From Chimaeribacter californicus (lineage in GTDB: Bacteria; Pseudomonadota; Gammaproteobacteria; Enterobacterales; Enterobacteriaceae): 64,000 nt of DNA. Position numbers and translations under genes: made by a program. Shown piece by piece: positions 10,822 to 19,970 of this stretch (position 1 is its first letter; each line of letters opens with the position of its first letter). The stretch covers positions 372,001-436,000 of the forward strand of contig NZ_PJZF01000001.1 of NCBI RefSeq assembly GCF_002858675.1, in the 5' to 3' direction. The notes under the pieces were generated by a model. The model had not been told where the DNA came from. It did no database searches and worked only from the letters and a program-made list of their open reading frames with translations.

Positions 10822-10841
10822 GTGTTGCCGCTAAATCACAC

Positions 10842-10867
10842 ACCCGGCCCTGTGCCGGGTTTTTTTT
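10842..10867 (+). terminator. Rho-independent terminator after ribE
   Basis: Stem ACCCGGC / GCCGGGT with five-base loop and a run of eight T, 20 bases after the ribE stop. Confidence 0.9.
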
Positions 10868-11025
10868 CGCTGTGGCGTGGCTCACAAAACCGTGGGCGCA
10901 GCGCGGTGCCCTTTCCGATGTTGCCAGCCCTCTGGGCGGCGTGGCAGTCAGCTAAAGGCGGCCGCGTTTTCACCTGCCTACACTGCGGGGAAAGGTCATA
11001 ACCTGTTCTCTTGCAAAGGTGAAAA

Positions 11026-12165
11026 ATGAACGTATTCCCGGTAAAACAGAGTGAACTGCTGCGCCAGCCTGACTATTTTATTAGCCGCGACGAGGTTACG
11101 CGCCTGATTCGCCTCACGGCCGATAATCTTATCAATATCAAGGATGAAACCGGCGAATTCCTGCTGCGGCTGGACGACGGCCGGGTGATTGACACCAAAG
11201 GCTGGGCGGGCTGGGAGTGGACGCACGGCATCGGGCTGTACGGCATCTATAAATATTATCAACAGACTAACGATCCGCAGGCACTGGCGATCATCGATGA
11301 CTGGTTCGCCGCCCGTTTCAACGAGCCGATGCCGACCAAAAACGTCAACACCATGTGCCCGTTCCTGACGCTGGCGTACCGGTATGAAGAGACGCATAAC
11401 CAGAGCTGGCTGCCTTACCTGGAAGCGTGGGCTGATTGGGTAATGTACCAGATGCCGCGCACCGAGAAGGGCGGGTTGCAGCATATTGTCTATAACAATG
11501 AAAACCATCAGCAGATGTGGGATGACACCCTGATGATGAGCGTGCTGCCGCTGGCGAAAATCGGCAAACTGCTCAACCGGCCGGAGTATGTCGAAGAGGC
11601 GAAATACCAGTTTATGCTGCACGTGCAGTACCTGATGGATCGCAAAACCGGCCTCTGGTTCCATGGCTGGACGTTTGAAGGCCACCATAACTTCGCCGAG
11701 GCGCGCTGGGCGCGCGGCAACAGCTGGCTGACGGTGGCGATCCCGGACTTTATTGAGATGCTGGAATTGCCGGAACAGGACGCCACCCGCCGCTTCCTGT
11801 TGCAGGTGCTGGAGAGCCAGATTGCCGCACTGCAACAGTACCAGGACACCTCCGGCCTGTGGCATACGCTGATTGACGATCGCGATTCCTATCTGGAAGC
11901 CTCCGCCACCGCCGGGTTTGCCTACGGCATCCTGAAAGCGGTGCGCAAACGCTATGTGGGCAAACAGTATGCAGAGATGGGGCTGCGCGCCGCACAGGGC
12001 GTGGTGCGCCACATCAACAGCCAGGGCGAGCTGACGCAGGTCTCCTTCGGCACGGCGATGGGCAGCAACCTCGATTTCTACCGTGAGATTCCGCTCACTT
12101 CCATGCCCTATGGTCAGGCGATGGCAGTGCTCTGCCTCTCTGAATACCTGCGGGTTTATATTTAA
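11026..12165 (+). CDS. GH105-family unsaturated glucuronyl/rhamnogalacturonyl hydrolase (YteR-like)
   Basis: 379 residues, the usual size for glycoside hydrolase family 105 and related family 88. These enzymes remove the 4,5-unsaturated uronic acid left on the non-reducing end of oligosaccharides by polysaccharide lyases, acting on the cytosolic product. Visible elements: WAGWEWTHGIGLYG, MWDDTLMMSVLPL with the proposed catalytic aspartate at 167 (YteR D143 equivalent), WARGNSW near 227-233 and an aromatic-rich alpha6/alpha6 barrel. There is no signal peptide. Start ATG follows AAAGGTG. No lyase, transporter or regulator lies beside it: ribE and cfa, normally adjacent, flank it, each with its own terminator. 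Substrate cannot be told from sequence. Confidence 0.85.
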   Translation: MNVFPVKQSELLRQPDYFISRDEVTRLIRLTADNLINIKDETGEFLLRLDDGRVIDTKGWAGWEWTHGIGLYGIYKYYQQTNDPQALAIIDDWFAARFNEPMPTKNVNTMCPFLTLAYRYEETHNQSWLPYLEAWADWVMYQMPRTEKGGLQHIVYNNENHQQMWDDTLMMSVLPLAKIGKLLNRPEYVEEAKYQFMLHVQYLMDRKTGLWFHGWTFEGHHNFAEARWARGNSWLTVAIPDFIEMLELPEQDATRRFLLQVLESQIAALQQYQDTSGLWHTLIDDRDSYLEASATAGFAYGILKAVRKRYVGKQYAEMGLRAAQGVVRHINSQGELTQVSFGTAMGSNLDFYREIPLTSMPYGQAMAVLCLSEYLRVYI

Positions 12166-12182
12166 TGGCCTGAATGCGGGCG

Positions 12183-12212
12183 AAAAAAACCGGTCAATTG
12201 ACCGGTTTTTTT
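12183..12212. terminator. Bidirectional terminator between the GH105 gene and cfa
   Basis: Perfect palindrome ACCGGTCAATTGACCGGT flanked by A7 and T7, placed between convergent genes, so it serves both strands. Confidence 0.92.
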
Positions 12213-12250
12213 GTGGGCATCGCTTTTGCAGAGATCGTTTTTTATAGCGA

Positions 12251-13402
12251 TCAATGTGGAACGCGGATCCCGCCTTCTACCCCATGTGGGCTGAACACCA
12301 CCTGCCAGAGCTGAATATCCCGTGCGCGGAAGGCACCGGCGCAGGCATTCAGGTAATAGGTAAACATACGGTAGAACCGGTCAGTGTAATTTCCGGCCAG
12401 CTGTGGCCACGCCTTCAGGAAACGCTCATACCATGCCATCAGCGTGCGGTCGTAATCCGCCCCGAAGTTATGCCAGTCTTCCATCACAAACACCCCCTCA
12501 CTGGCCTGGGCAATATGTTTCACTGACGGCAGGCAGCCATTGGGGAAAATGTATTTGTCGATCCACGGGTCCACCGATATATCGGTTTTATTGGCCCCGA
12601 TAGTATGCAGCAGGAACAGGCCGTCCGGCTTCAGATTACGGGAGACCACATCAAAGTAGGTCTGGTAATTCTTTGGCCCCACGTGTTCAAACATACCGAC
12701 GGAGACAATCCGGTCAAACTGCTGGTTCAGATCGCGGTAATCCTGCAACAGAATGGTGACATCCAGCCCCTCGCAGCGCTGCTGGGCGAGTTTCTGCTGT
12801 TCGGCAGAGATCGTTACGCCGCTGACGGACACGCCATAATGGCGTGCAGCAAACGCCGCCAGCCCACCCCAGCCACAGCCGATGTCCAGCAGGGTCATGC
12901 CCGGCTTCAGCTGCAGTTTCTCGCAAATCATGCGTAACTTGTGCTCCTGTGCCTGCTCAAGCGTATCCGCTTCCTTCCAGTAGCCACAGGAGTACTGCAT
13001 GTAGGGGTCAAGCATCTGGGTAAAGAGATCATTACCAAGATCGTAATGCTCTTTACCGACGATCCAGGCACGTTTTTTGGATTGCAGGTTGGTCAGACGG
13101 GCGGCGGCAATACGCAGGGTATCTTTCAGGTGGTGCGGAAGCTTCCGTTCCAGCCCGGCGGCAATGACACGGTGGAAAAACATATCCAGCCGATCACACT
13201 CCCACCAGCCATCCATATAACTCTCGCCCAGGCCGAGCGAGCCGTCCTGTAAAACGCGTTTAAAAAAATCGGGATGATTAACCTTGATATCGAAAGGCCG
13301 TGAGCCGTTGATTTCGATATCCGCCATGCTGAGCATCTCATGGGCAATGCGGTACCACTGATTATCCTGGATGCTTAGATCTTCTATACACGATGAACTC
13401 AT
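12251..13402 (-). CDS. cfa: Cyclopropane-fatty-acyl-phospholipid synthase
   Basis: 383 residues. Transfers a methylene from S-adenosylmethionine to cis double bonds of membrane phospholipid acyl chains, a stationary-phase and acid-stress adaptation. The SAM site LLDIGCGWGG and the motifs GLGESYMDGWWECD, EHVGPKNY and MEDWHNFG are all in place. I chose the ATG at 13402 (MSSSCIEDL, the family N-terminus) with a purine-rich site upstream; the open frame runs 60 codons further but that stretch is not protein-like. Confidence 0.97.
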   Translation of the reverse strand: MSSSCIEDLSIQDNQWYRIAHEMLSMADIEINGSRPFDIKVNHPDFFKRVLQDGSLGLGESYMDGWWECDRLDMFFHRVIAAGLERKLPHHLKDTLRIAAARLTNLQSKKRAWIVGKEHYDLGNDLFTQMLDPYMQYSCGYWKEADTLEQAQEHKLRMICEKLQLKPGMTLLDIGCGWGGLAAFAARHYGVSVSGVTISAEQQKLAQQRCEGLDVTILLQDYRDLNQQFDRIVSVGMFEHVGPKNYQTYFDVVSRNLKPDGLFLLHTIGANKTDISVDPWIDKYIFPNGCLPSVKHIAQASEGVFVMEDWHNFGADYDRTLMAWYERFLKAWPQLAGNYTDRFYRMFTYYLNACAGAFRARDIQLWQVVFSPHGVEGGIRVPH

Positions 13403-13750
13403 AGCTTCTCCATCACCTTTCTTCTGACTTATAACCTGCAAGGAAAAGCATCGACAATTTGCAGGCGTATACGAGAACCCGCGGTCGCCCGCCGTATCTG
13501 ATATCCGACTATGAACAGAGGAAAATGCAGGAAAAACCCCGGATCGCCAACAGAGCCCGAGAGCAGGCGACGGAGAGGTCATCCCTGATAAAGCGGGCGC
13601 TTTCCGCGCGCACCAAAAAGTTTGTAATAAAAGATTTGTAAAAGCGTTATTTTTATTTGTTAAAACCGAGTATATGCGCGCCGGAAACGATACTCAACTG
13701 CAAATCGCTTCCGGGCTTAATATTATTTAAGTTATTATTAGCAAAGGCAA
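13403..13750. other. Long cfa upstream region
   Basis: 348 bases between punC and cfa, both minus strand. It should hold the cfa promoter(s) and, by analogy with E. coli, a long leader open to small-RNA control. I see an imperfect inverted repeat at 13681-13714 (arms CCGGAAACGAT / ATCGCTTCCGG, one wobble pair) close to the end of punC, possibly ending that transcript, but no T-run follows. No other feature is recognisable. Confidence 0.5.
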
Positions 13751-14959
13751 TTATGCCGCCTGGTTACTGTTTTCGCGGCTGGCAGACGATACCTGACGCC
13801 GCGGTACAATGCCACGCTGCACGAAAAAGCCTGACGCGGCGACCCCCACCGTTATTAACATTACGGTCACCGTTGCCATCAGTGGCCGGCTGATAAAGGC
13901 GGAGACCGCCAGGCTGGCCACAAAGCATAATCCCAGCTGTAATGCATTCTGCAGGGCGGCGGCCTTCCCCGTGCTGTGCGGGAAAGGCAGCAGGGCATTG
14001 GCAACAATTATGGGATAAAGCGCGCCATTTGCCAAAGCCATCACACAAAAAGGCACCAGTAATGCTGTGAGGCCCGGTTGCGTCAATAAGGCCAGCAGGA
14101 ACAGGGTCACAATGCTCAGGGCATAACCGGCCAACAGCCACGGCACCAGGATCTTGCCGTCACGGCGGCTGACCACCATCCGGCAGCCGAAGCCTCCCAG
14201 CAGGAAAGCAAAGGTCTGCGGCACATAGCTCAGGCCGATATCATCCGGGCTGTAGCCCATCGCATGCAGGATAAACGGCGAGCCGGTCAGCCAGGCAAAA
14301 AAACCGGCAGAGCAGGCAGCATACATCAGCACATTGCCGCTGAAGACGCGGGAGTTAAGCAGCATCCACAGGCTAATCTTCGGCGCGTCGGCAGCGCCCG
14401 CCGCAGGCTTGCCGGCTTTCAGCCGTAACGTGGGGATAAGCAGTACCAGCGTGATCGCCAACAGGGCCAGGAAAATACTGCGCCAGCCAAAATGGTTCAG
14501 CAGCCATGCGCCCAGCAGCGGGGCCAGGGCCGGGGAAAGCGCCACCAGCGGCATAATCGTGGCGAACACTTTTTTGCTCTGATGGCGCGAGTAGCGGTCC
14601 ACCACCAGCGCCTGCCAGCTCACCGCAGCCGAACAGACCCCGATGGCCTGCACAAAACGCATCAGCCAGAGCTGGTGCGCATTCGTGACCCACATCATCC
14701 CGGCACACCCGGCAGCAAACAACAGCAGGCCCAGTACCAGCACCGGCTTACGGCCGATGCGGTCAGAGAGCGGCCCCCAGATCAGCTGGGCGCAGGCGAA
14801 ACCGGCCAGAAACAGGCTCAGGCTGGCACTGATGGCATTGGGGGAGAGCGCGAGGTCTTCCTGCATCAACGCAAATGCGGGCAGGTACATGTCCGTGGCC
14901 AGAAAGCCCAGCATACTCAGGACGGCAAGATAGAGCATGAAAAAGGGGGAACGAGTCAT
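13751..14959 (-). CDS. punC: Purine nucleoside transporter PunC (YdhC), MFS family
   Basis: 402 residues. Major facilitator, DHA1/Bcr-CflA type; the E. coli homologue is reported to import purine nucleosides. Twelve membrane segments are evident. MFS motif A appears as [13 protein letters not shown] between TM2 and TM3, and [14 protein letters not shown] marks TM1 of the Bcr/CflA subfamily. I prefer ATG 14959 over a TTG four codons earlier. It is divergent from the regulator gene punR and next to purR, the same neighbourhood as in E. coli. Confidence 0.88.
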   Translation of the reverse strand: MTRSPFFMLYLAVLSMLGFLATDMYLPAFALMQEDLALSPNAISASLSLFLAGFACAQLIWGPLSDRIGRKPVLVLGLLLFAAGCAGMMWVTNAHQLWLMRFVQAIGVCSAAVSWQALVVDRYSRHQSKKVFATIMPLVALSPALAPLLGAWLLNHFGWRSIFLALLAITLVLLIPTLRLKAGKPAAGAADAPKISLWMLLNSRVFSGNVLMYAACSAGFFAWLTGSPFILHAMGYSPDDIGLSYVPQTFAFLLGGFGCRMVVSRRDGKILVPWLLAGYALSIVTLFLLALLTQPGLTALLVPFCVMALANGALYPIIVANALLPFPHSTGKAAALQNALQLGLCFVASLAVSAFISRPLMATVTVMLITVGVAASGFFVQRGIVPRRQVSSASRENSNQAA

Positions 14960-15087
14960 AAGTAATCTCAATATTTTATTCAGAGGTAATACACAAAACC
15001 TATATCGTCGCGCACTCTACGGTAGCCTTAGCGGGTTGTGAAACGGTAAAATTTGCACCATGCTGTGAAAAAAATTGAAGGCAGAAT

Positions 15088-15993
15088 ATGTGGTCTGAAT
15101 ACTCTCTGGAAGTGATTGATGCCGTGGCCCGCACCGGCAGCTTTAGTGCGGCAGCCCAGGAGCTGCACCGTGTGCCTTCTGCCGTCAGTTATACGGTGCG
15201 CCAGCTGGAACAATGGCTGGCGGTCGAACTGTTTGAGCGCCGCCACCGGGATGTGGTGATTACCGAGGCCGGGCGGGTGTTCGTGCAGGAGGCGCGGCTG
15301 CTTATCAAAAAAATGCAGGCTACGCGGCGTCAGTGCCAGCAGGTGGCAAATGGCTGGCGCGGCCAGCTCAGTATTGCGGTGGACCGGATCGTCCGGGCCG
15401 ATCGCACCCGGCAGCTGGTGCTGGATTTTTACCGGGAATTCCCGGACATGGAGCTGTTAATTTCACCCGAAGTGTTTAACGGCGTATGGGATGCCCTGGC
15501 CGACGGGCGGGTGGATGCCGCCATCGGTGCCACGCGTGCGGTGCCGGTGGGGGGCGGTTTCCGTTTCCGCGATATGGGGTTTATGCCGTGGCATTGTGTG
15601 GTCAGCCGGGGACACCCGCTGGCGCAGCAGGCCGGGCCATTGACGGACGATCAGTTGCGGCCCTATCCGGCGTTGTGCCAGGAGGATACGTCACGCAACT
15701 TGCCGAAACGCGATACCTGGACGCTCGACAACCAGCGGCGGCTGGTGGTGCCGGATTGGACCAGCGCGCTGGATTGCCTGCTGGCCGGGTTGTGTGTCGG
15801 CATGATCCCGGCGCACATGGCGCAACCGCTGATTGACCGCGGTGAGCTGGCGGTGCTGAGCCTGCATCAGCCCTTCCCGGACAGCGCCTGCTGCCTGACC
15901 TGGGCGCAGGAGAAATCGTCACCGGCGTTGGGATGGTTGCTGGATTATCTCGGGGAGAGTGACACGCTGAACCGGGAGTGGTTGCGCGGGTAA
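15088..15993 (+). CDS. punR: LysR-family regulator PunR (YdhB)
   Basis: 301 residues. Winged helix-turn-helix at about 5-65 (VARTGSFSAAAQELHRVPSAVSYTVRQLE) and a LysR substrate domain from about 90. The N-terminus and the C-terminal TWAQEKSSPALGWLLDYLG closely resemble E. coli YdhB, reported as activator of the divergent punC. The 128-base region between the two genes should contain its binding site. SD GAAGG upstream of the ATG. Confidence 0.9.
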   Translation: MWSEYSLEVIDAVARTGSFSAAAQELHRVPSAVSYTVRQLEQWLAVELFERRHRDVVITEAGRVFVQEARLLIKKMQATRRQCQQVANGWRGQLSIAVDRIVRADRTRQLVLDFYREFPDMELLISPEVFNGVWDALADGRVDAAIGATRAVPVGGGFRFRDMGFMPWHCVVSRGHPLAQQAGPLTDDQLRPYPALCQEDTSRNLPKRDTWTLDNQRRLVVPDWTSALDCLLAGLCVGMIPAHMAQPLIDRGELAVLSLHQPFPDSACCLTWAQEKSSPALGWLLDYLGESDTLNREWLRG

Positions 15994-16036
15994 TGCGGGC
16001 CGGGAGCGTACAGAACGCCCCCGGCGAAAGAGGGGA

Positions 16037-17062
16037 TTAACGGCGGTAATCGCGGTACGGGCCATCCGCCACAGAGCGGCGCTCTATCAGTTTCGGATGC
16101 ACCTCAATGGTCTGCGGATCTTCACGTTTGCTGGTAATGCGATCCAGCAACATGGCAAATGCATTCTCGCCCAGGCGCTCTTTGGGCTGGTGGATGGTGG
16201 TCAGCGCCGGGGAGAAGTAGCGCGCATTGCGCACGTTATCATAGCCAATCACGGACACATCCTGCGGCACGCGCAACCCCAGCTCATCGGCTGCGCAAAT
16301 CGCGCCCATGGCCATGATGTCGCCGCCGCAGAACACCGCGGTCGGGCGCTGTTTCTGGGTCAGGATCTGGTGCATCGCTTTATAGCCGGATTCCGGCTCG
16401 AAATCACCCTGAACCACCCACTCCTCGCGTACCGGAATATTGGCCTCTTCCATCGCCTTCAGGAAACCCTGATGCCGCCCGCCGCCGGTATTGCGCGAGA
16501 GCTGGCCGGGAATGATCCCGATGTCACGGTGGCCGCGCTCAATCAGGTAACGCCCCGCCAGGTAACCGCCTTCAAAGGCGTTATCAATGATGGAGTCGGT
16601 GAAATCGCTGCGCGCCGACCCCCAGTCCATCACCACCATCGGAATATTACGGTACTCTTCCAGCATGCCGAGCAGCTGGTCAGGGTACTCGGAACACATC
16701 ACCAGCAACCCATCAACGCGCTTTTGCGCCAGCATCGCCAGGTAGGCCTGCTGCTTGTCGAGATTGTTATGGGAGTTGCACAGGATCAGCGTATAGCCTT
16801 TGCTGTAGCAACTGTTTTCCACCGCCTCAATCACCTCAGCGAAATAGGGCGCTTCACTGGACGTCGCCAGCAGGCCAATCGATTTTGTATGGTTGACCTT
16901 CAGGCTGCGTGCAACGGCACTGGGGGAATAGTGTAATTCCTTAATGGCAGCCCAGACCGCCGCCTTGGTCTCTTCAGCGACAAAACGTGTTTTATTAATG
17001 ACATGTGACACGGTAGTCGTGGATACGCCGGCACGTCTGGCGACATCTTTAATCGTTGCCAT
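16037..17062 (-). CDS. purR: Purine repressor PurR (LacI family)
   Basis: 341 residues, identical in length to E. coli PurR. With hypoxanthine or guanine as corepressor it represses purine and pyrimidine synthesis genes. Helix-turn-helix and hinge helix [21 protein letters not shown] ... [16 protein letters not shown] lie at 1-60, and the periplasmic-binding-like core follows. Neighbours punR and ynhF are conserved. A PUR-box-like site lies 48 bases upstream, consistent with autoregulation. Confidence 0.97.
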   Translation of the reverse strand: MATIKDVARRAGVSTTTVSHVINKTRFVAEETKAAVWAAIKELHYSPSAVARSLKVNHTKSIGLLATSSEAPYFAEVIEAVENSCYSKGYTLILCNSHNNLDKQQAYLAMLAQKRVDGLLVMCSEYPDQLLGMLEEYRNIPMVVMDWGSARSDFTDSIIDNAFEGGYLAGRYLIERGHRDIGIIPGQLSRNTGGGRHQGFLKAMEEANIPVREEWVVQGDFEPESGYKAMHQILTQKQRPTAVFCGGDIMAMGAICAADELGLRVPQDVSVIGYDNVRNARYFSPALTTIHQPKERLGENAFAMLLDRITSKREDPQTIEVHPKLIERRSVADGPYRDYRR

Positions 17063-17386
17063 GGAAAGAATGACTCCTGATAGTCCGTGTTATAGCACGT
17101 AACTATTATGTTAATCGTTTGCCTGCGTTTATTCTCCTGCCCGCTGAAAGGAATGCAGTGGATTCTGGGGGAGGAGCGGTCATCTTCGCTGAAATAAGCG
17201 GTGGGGCATCGCAGCCGGCCGGGTACGCAGTGCGTAAACCGCGAATTTTCACTCATTATGGTGAAAAGGGAAAGAGGAAAATTGTGCCGTGCGCCCCGAA
17301 ATTGTTTAGGAATTTCTTTAAAAAGTGTGAGAATAGCGTGAGCACACTGAGTGTGTGGTTTTTCTGTTTTCACCAAGGAGAGAATA
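17063..17386. other. Divergent purR-ynhF intergenic region
   Basis: 324 bases holding the purR leader with the PUR-box candidate on the left and the ynhF promoter region on the right. A stretch around 17336-17356 (GCGTGAGCACACTGAGTGTG) contains short inverted CACAC/GTGTG elements. No protein-like frame is present on the plus strand. Confidence 0.5.
17110..17124 (-). promoter_or_regulatory. Candidate PUR box upstream of purR
   Basis: On the minus strand AGGCAAACGATTAAC resembles the PurR operator core (GCAAACGTTTNC) with one change in the central half. It lies between the purR start codon and its likely promoter, which fits the autoregulation known for E. coli purR. Confidence 0.55.
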
Positions 17387-17476
17387 ATGGACAGTGATTT
17401 GAAAATGTCGCTCTTGACCACCGTGGGCGCGTTGGCCGTGATTTTGATTTTCAGCTTTACCGCCGTGCTGCATTGA
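17387..17476 (+). CDS. ynhF: Small inner-membrane protein YnhF (29 residues)
   Basis: ATG with a strong AAGGAGAG site opens a 29-codon frame MDSDLKMSLLTTVGALAVIL... ending FTAVLH. Short polar N-terminus, one hydrophobic helix (about 8-26) and the terminal TAxLH match what I recall of E. coli YnhF (MSTDLKFSLVTT...), a tiny membrane protein encoded in the same place upstream of purR. Function unknown; the E. coli protein has been reported as a stress-related small membrane protein. A strong terminator follows 17 bases after the stop. ydhP and sodB, which lie between ynhF and mepH in E. coli, are missing here. Confidence 0.88.
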   Translation: MDSDLKMSLLTTVGALAVILIFSFTAVLH

Positions 17477-17492
17477 CCTTCACCGGGCGCAT

Positions 17493-17522
17493 AAAAAAAC
17501 GCCGGCATTCCGGCGTTTTTTT
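17493..17522. terminator. Bidirectional terminator between ynhF and mepH
   Basis: Stem ACGCCGG / CCGGCGT with four-base loop flanked by A7 and T7, between convergent genes. Confidence 0.92.
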
Positions 17523-17541
17523 ATGCCATGTCTGACGGGGC

Positions 17542-18333
17542 TCAGCGGATGGTTTTCGGCGTCATCACCCGGCGGGCACCGACGTAGTGATCCTGCCAGT
17601 AGTCGTTATCCAGGAAACTGATGCGGATGTCCTCACCGGTGCGCGGTGACTGAATAAACTTGCCGTTGCCGAGGTAAACGCCCACGTGGTCAGCGGCACC
17701 GCGGTTATTAATGCGGAAGAACACCAGATCGCCGGTTTCCAGCTCACCGCGCTTCACCGGTGCCGCGTCGCGAAGGTGGTACATTTCATTGGCGGTGCGC
17801 GGCATGCGGATTTTCATCACATCTTTATAGGCGTAATAGACCAGGCCGCTACAGTCAAAGCCGGTATTGGGGGAGGTACCGCCCCAGCGGTAAGGTTTGC
17901 CGACCTGGTTCATCAGCTTGGCCATGGCGGTTTGCTTGGCATGCTGGTAGCGTTTTTTGTGGGCCGGGCTGAGGGTCAGCGGTTTGCTGAGCTGGGCCAG
18001 TTCCTGCGCGTCCACGCCTTTGGTGCGGTGACGGCCGTAACCTTTTTTGTAACCTTTTTTTGGGGGGGTAACCTTGACCAGCCGGGTAGAGGCCGTTTTA
18101 CGGCTTTTGCCGCTTTTAGTGATGACGTTAACCACCCGCGATTTTTCTGCCCCGCTGTTTTTCTTTTTAGCGCTGGTTTTAACCGGCTTTCGCTTTTTAC
18201 GCTCATCCGCTTTGGCCTCGCTGACATGGCTTTTACGCGGTTCAGCAGAAACACGGGCGTGAGGCGACGCATGCGCCAGATTCATAAACAGTTGTGTCAA
18301 CAACAGGACAAAAAGCGTGACGATTAAACGCAT
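17542..18333 (-). CDS. mepH: NlpC/P60 peptidoglycan endopeptidase MepH (YdhO)
   Basis: 263 residues. Cleaves the D-Ala-mDAP crosslinks of periplasmic murein to allow wall expansion. Signal peptide at about 1-23 (ending AHA), a long Lys/Arg-rich low-complexity linker (about 30-110), then the NlpC/P60 domain with PYRWGGTSPNTGFDCSGLVYYAY (catalytic Cys in DCSG), the catalytic His in ADHVGVYLGNG and the third polar residue near FIQSPRTG. The very basic linker is longer and more repetitive than I would expect and probably binds wall or membrane. Confidence 0.92.
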   Translation of the reverse strand: MRLIVTLFVLLLTQLFMNLAHASPHARVSAEPRKSHVSEAKADERKKRKPVKTSAKKKNSGAEKSRVVNVITKSGKSRKTASTRLVKVTPPKKGYKKGYGRHRTKGVDAQELAQLSKPLTLSPAHKKRYQHAKQTAMAKLMNQVGKPYRWGGTSPNTGFDCSGLVYYAYKDVMKIRMPRTANEMYHLRDAAPVKRGELETGDLVFFRINNRGAADHVGVYLGNGKFIQSPRTGEDIRISFLDNDYWQDHYVGARRVMTPKTIR

Positions 18334-18760
18334 AGTAACGCTACCAAAAGTGGCCCCGGAAAGAACGTCAAAGGAGGCTCAGTATTCCTGAAACCTGCCG
18401 TACAAAAAAGCACGAAACGCATCGATTCTAATTCATATTGTCAGAAAACGTTAATAGCTTTTTTCACAAATGAAAAATCAGTGCCGTTTGCTGCTATTTT
18501 ATTCTCTGCTCAACAGCTTAGCCTGCAAAAACGGCCGGGCCAGGGCAAGGTTTTAGAGGTGAAAAGCCCCGCTTAAAAATGTTATTCTCAATGAATGTTT
18601 ATTGATTACGGGTGGCGGGTGGCGCGGCTTATGGCCGGGCAGCGGGAAAAACCCTGTAAAAAATGGCGTTTTTATCCCGTAGCTGCCATCGTTACAATAG
18701 ACCCAGTGCCGATTTGACGTGACGCATAACAGCCAGCTTATGGCGTGAGGAAGCAAGACA
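18334..18760. other. Divergent mepH-grxD intergenic region
   Basis: 427 bases. Holds the mepH upstream region and a plausible grxD promoter: -10 TACAAT at 18693-18698, about 80 bases before the grxD start. I see no protein frame worth calling and no hairpin stronger than a few base pairs. Confidence 0.5.
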
Positions 18761-19105
18761 ATGACGACGACGATTGATAAAATTCAGGCCCAGATTACTG
18801 AAAACCCGATCCTGCTCTACATGAAAGGCTCACCGAAGTTGCCGAGCTGCGGCTTCTCTGCTCAGGCGGTACAGGCGCTGTCAGCCTGCGGCGAGCGTTT
18901 CGCCTACGTGGACATCCTGCAGAACCCGGACATCCGCGCCGAGCTGCCGAAATACGCCAACTGGCCGACGTTCCCGCAGCTGTGGGTAGATGGCGAGCTG
19001 GTAGGCGGGTGTGACATCATCCTGGAAATGTACCAGCGTGGTGAACTGCAACAATTGATCAAAGAGACCGCTGAAAAGCACAAGTCTCAGGAAGATCAGC
19101 AGTAA
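18761..19105 (+). CDS. grxD: Monothiol glutaredoxin Grx4
   Basis: 114 residues. CGFS-type monothiol glutaredoxin that binds a glutathione-ligated [2Fe-2S] cluster at a dimer interface and works with BolA-type partners in Fe-S delivery. The active-site CGFS is at 30-33 in KLPSCGFSAQ; further glutathione contacts WPTFPQLW and GGCDI are present. Lies in the same region as the suf genes and mepH as in E. coli. Confidence 0.97.
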   Translation: MTTTIDKIQAQITENPILLYMKGSPKLPSCGFSAQAVQALSACGERFAYVDILQNPDIRAELPKYANWPTFPQLWVDGELVGGCDIILEMYQRGELQQLIKETAEKHKSQEDQQ

Positions 19106-19134
19106 TTGTGCCGGGCGGGCAACTGCCCATCATG

Positions 19135-19168
19135 CAAAAAAGCGGGCAGCCCTCGGGCCGCCCGCTTT
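19135..19168 (-). terminator. Terminator of rnt (bidirectional)
   Basis: Stem AGCGGGC / GCCCGCT around a GC-rich loop, with a run of six A on the left (T-run on the minus strand), between convergent grxD and rnt. Confidence 0.8.
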
Positions 19169-19189
19169 CGTTTCCGGTAAGGCGTCTGT

Positions 19190-19852
19190 TCAGGCATCCG
19201 TTTCGCGTGCGTCATCCGCTGTTGCCAGCGGCCAGCCCCCCAGCCGTTTCCAGCGGTTGACCAGCTCACAGAACAGCAGGGCTGTCTGCTCGGTGTCATA
19301 AATCGCGGAGTGTGCCTGGGTGCTGTCAAACTCAATGCCTGCGGTGATACAGGCTTTGGCCAGCACCGTCTGCCCCAGTACCAGCCCGCTGAGGGCGGCA
19401 GTGTCAAAGGTGGCAAACGGATGGAATGGATTACGCTTCAGCCCGGCCCGTTCGGCGGCGGCCATCAGGAAGCTGTGATCAAAGGTGGCATTGTGCGCCA
19501 CAATAATCGCCCGGTTACAGTTCTGCTCTTTCATGCCTTTGCGCACAGCCTTGAAAATCGCATGCAGCGCATCATATTCGCTGACGGCCCCCCGCAACGG
19601 GTTATGGGGATCAATGCCGTTAAACGCCAGCGCTTCGGGTTGCAGCAAGGCCCCCTCAAACGGCTCAACGTGGAAGTGCAGGGTTTCGTCACGCATCAGC
19701 CAGCCTTCGCTGTCCATGCGCAGGGTTACTGCGGCAATCTCCAGCAGGGCATCGGTGCGGGCGCTGAAACCGGCGGTTTCAACATCAATAACGACGGGGT
19801 AGAACCCACGGAAGCGGCCACTCAGGGCGTTGAGATCACTTTTATCAGCCAT
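19190..19852 (-). CDS. rnt: Ribonuclease T
   Basis: 220 residues. DEDDh-type 3'-5' exonuclease that trims the 3' ends of tRNA, 5S and 23S rRNA. The catalytic acids are visible: D23 and E25 in VIDVETAGF, the Asp in HNATFDHSF, and His/Asp in [11 protein letters not shown] 19852 (MADKSDL) is chosen since it gives nearly the family length (E. coli 215); the upstream in-frame ATG would add 11 residues. lhr, next to rnt in E. coli, is absent. Confidence 0.95.
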   Translation of the reverse strand: MADKSDLNALSGRFRGFYPVVIDVETAGFSARTDALLEIAAVTLRMDSEGWLMRDETLHFHVEPFEGALLQPEALAFNGIDPHNPLRGAVSEYDALHAIFKAVRKGMKEQNCNRAIIVAHNATFDHSFLMAAAERAGLKRNPFHPFATFDTAALSGLVLGQTVLAKACITAGIEFDSTQAHSAIYDTEQTALLFCELVNRWKRLGGWPLATADDARETDA

Positions 19853-19933
19853 CAGTTTCTTATCTTGTCCGAATTCAGCGCGCATTATGGCAAATTTTTG
19901 CAGCGGATGCAGGCGGGGAACATCTGGAAGGGA

Positions 19934-19961
19934 GGAAACGGGTGCAGAACCGCACCCGTCA
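19934..19961 (-). terminator. Probable terminator after gloA
   Basis: Stem ACGGGTGC / GCACCCGT with six-base loop, followed on the minus strand by a short T-stretch (TTTCC), 12 bases past the gloA stop. Confidence 0.6.
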
Positions 19962-19970
19962 GGCAGGAAA

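Noticed and set aside
10996-12012. 338-codon minus-strand frame opposite the GH105 gene
   Set aside because: Shadow frame; the plus-strand protein has clear GH105 motifs.
16900-17508. 202-codon minus-strand frame overlapping purR start and ynhF
   Set aside because: Crosses the purR promoter region and the antisense of ynhF; no ribosome site and no protein-like pattern.
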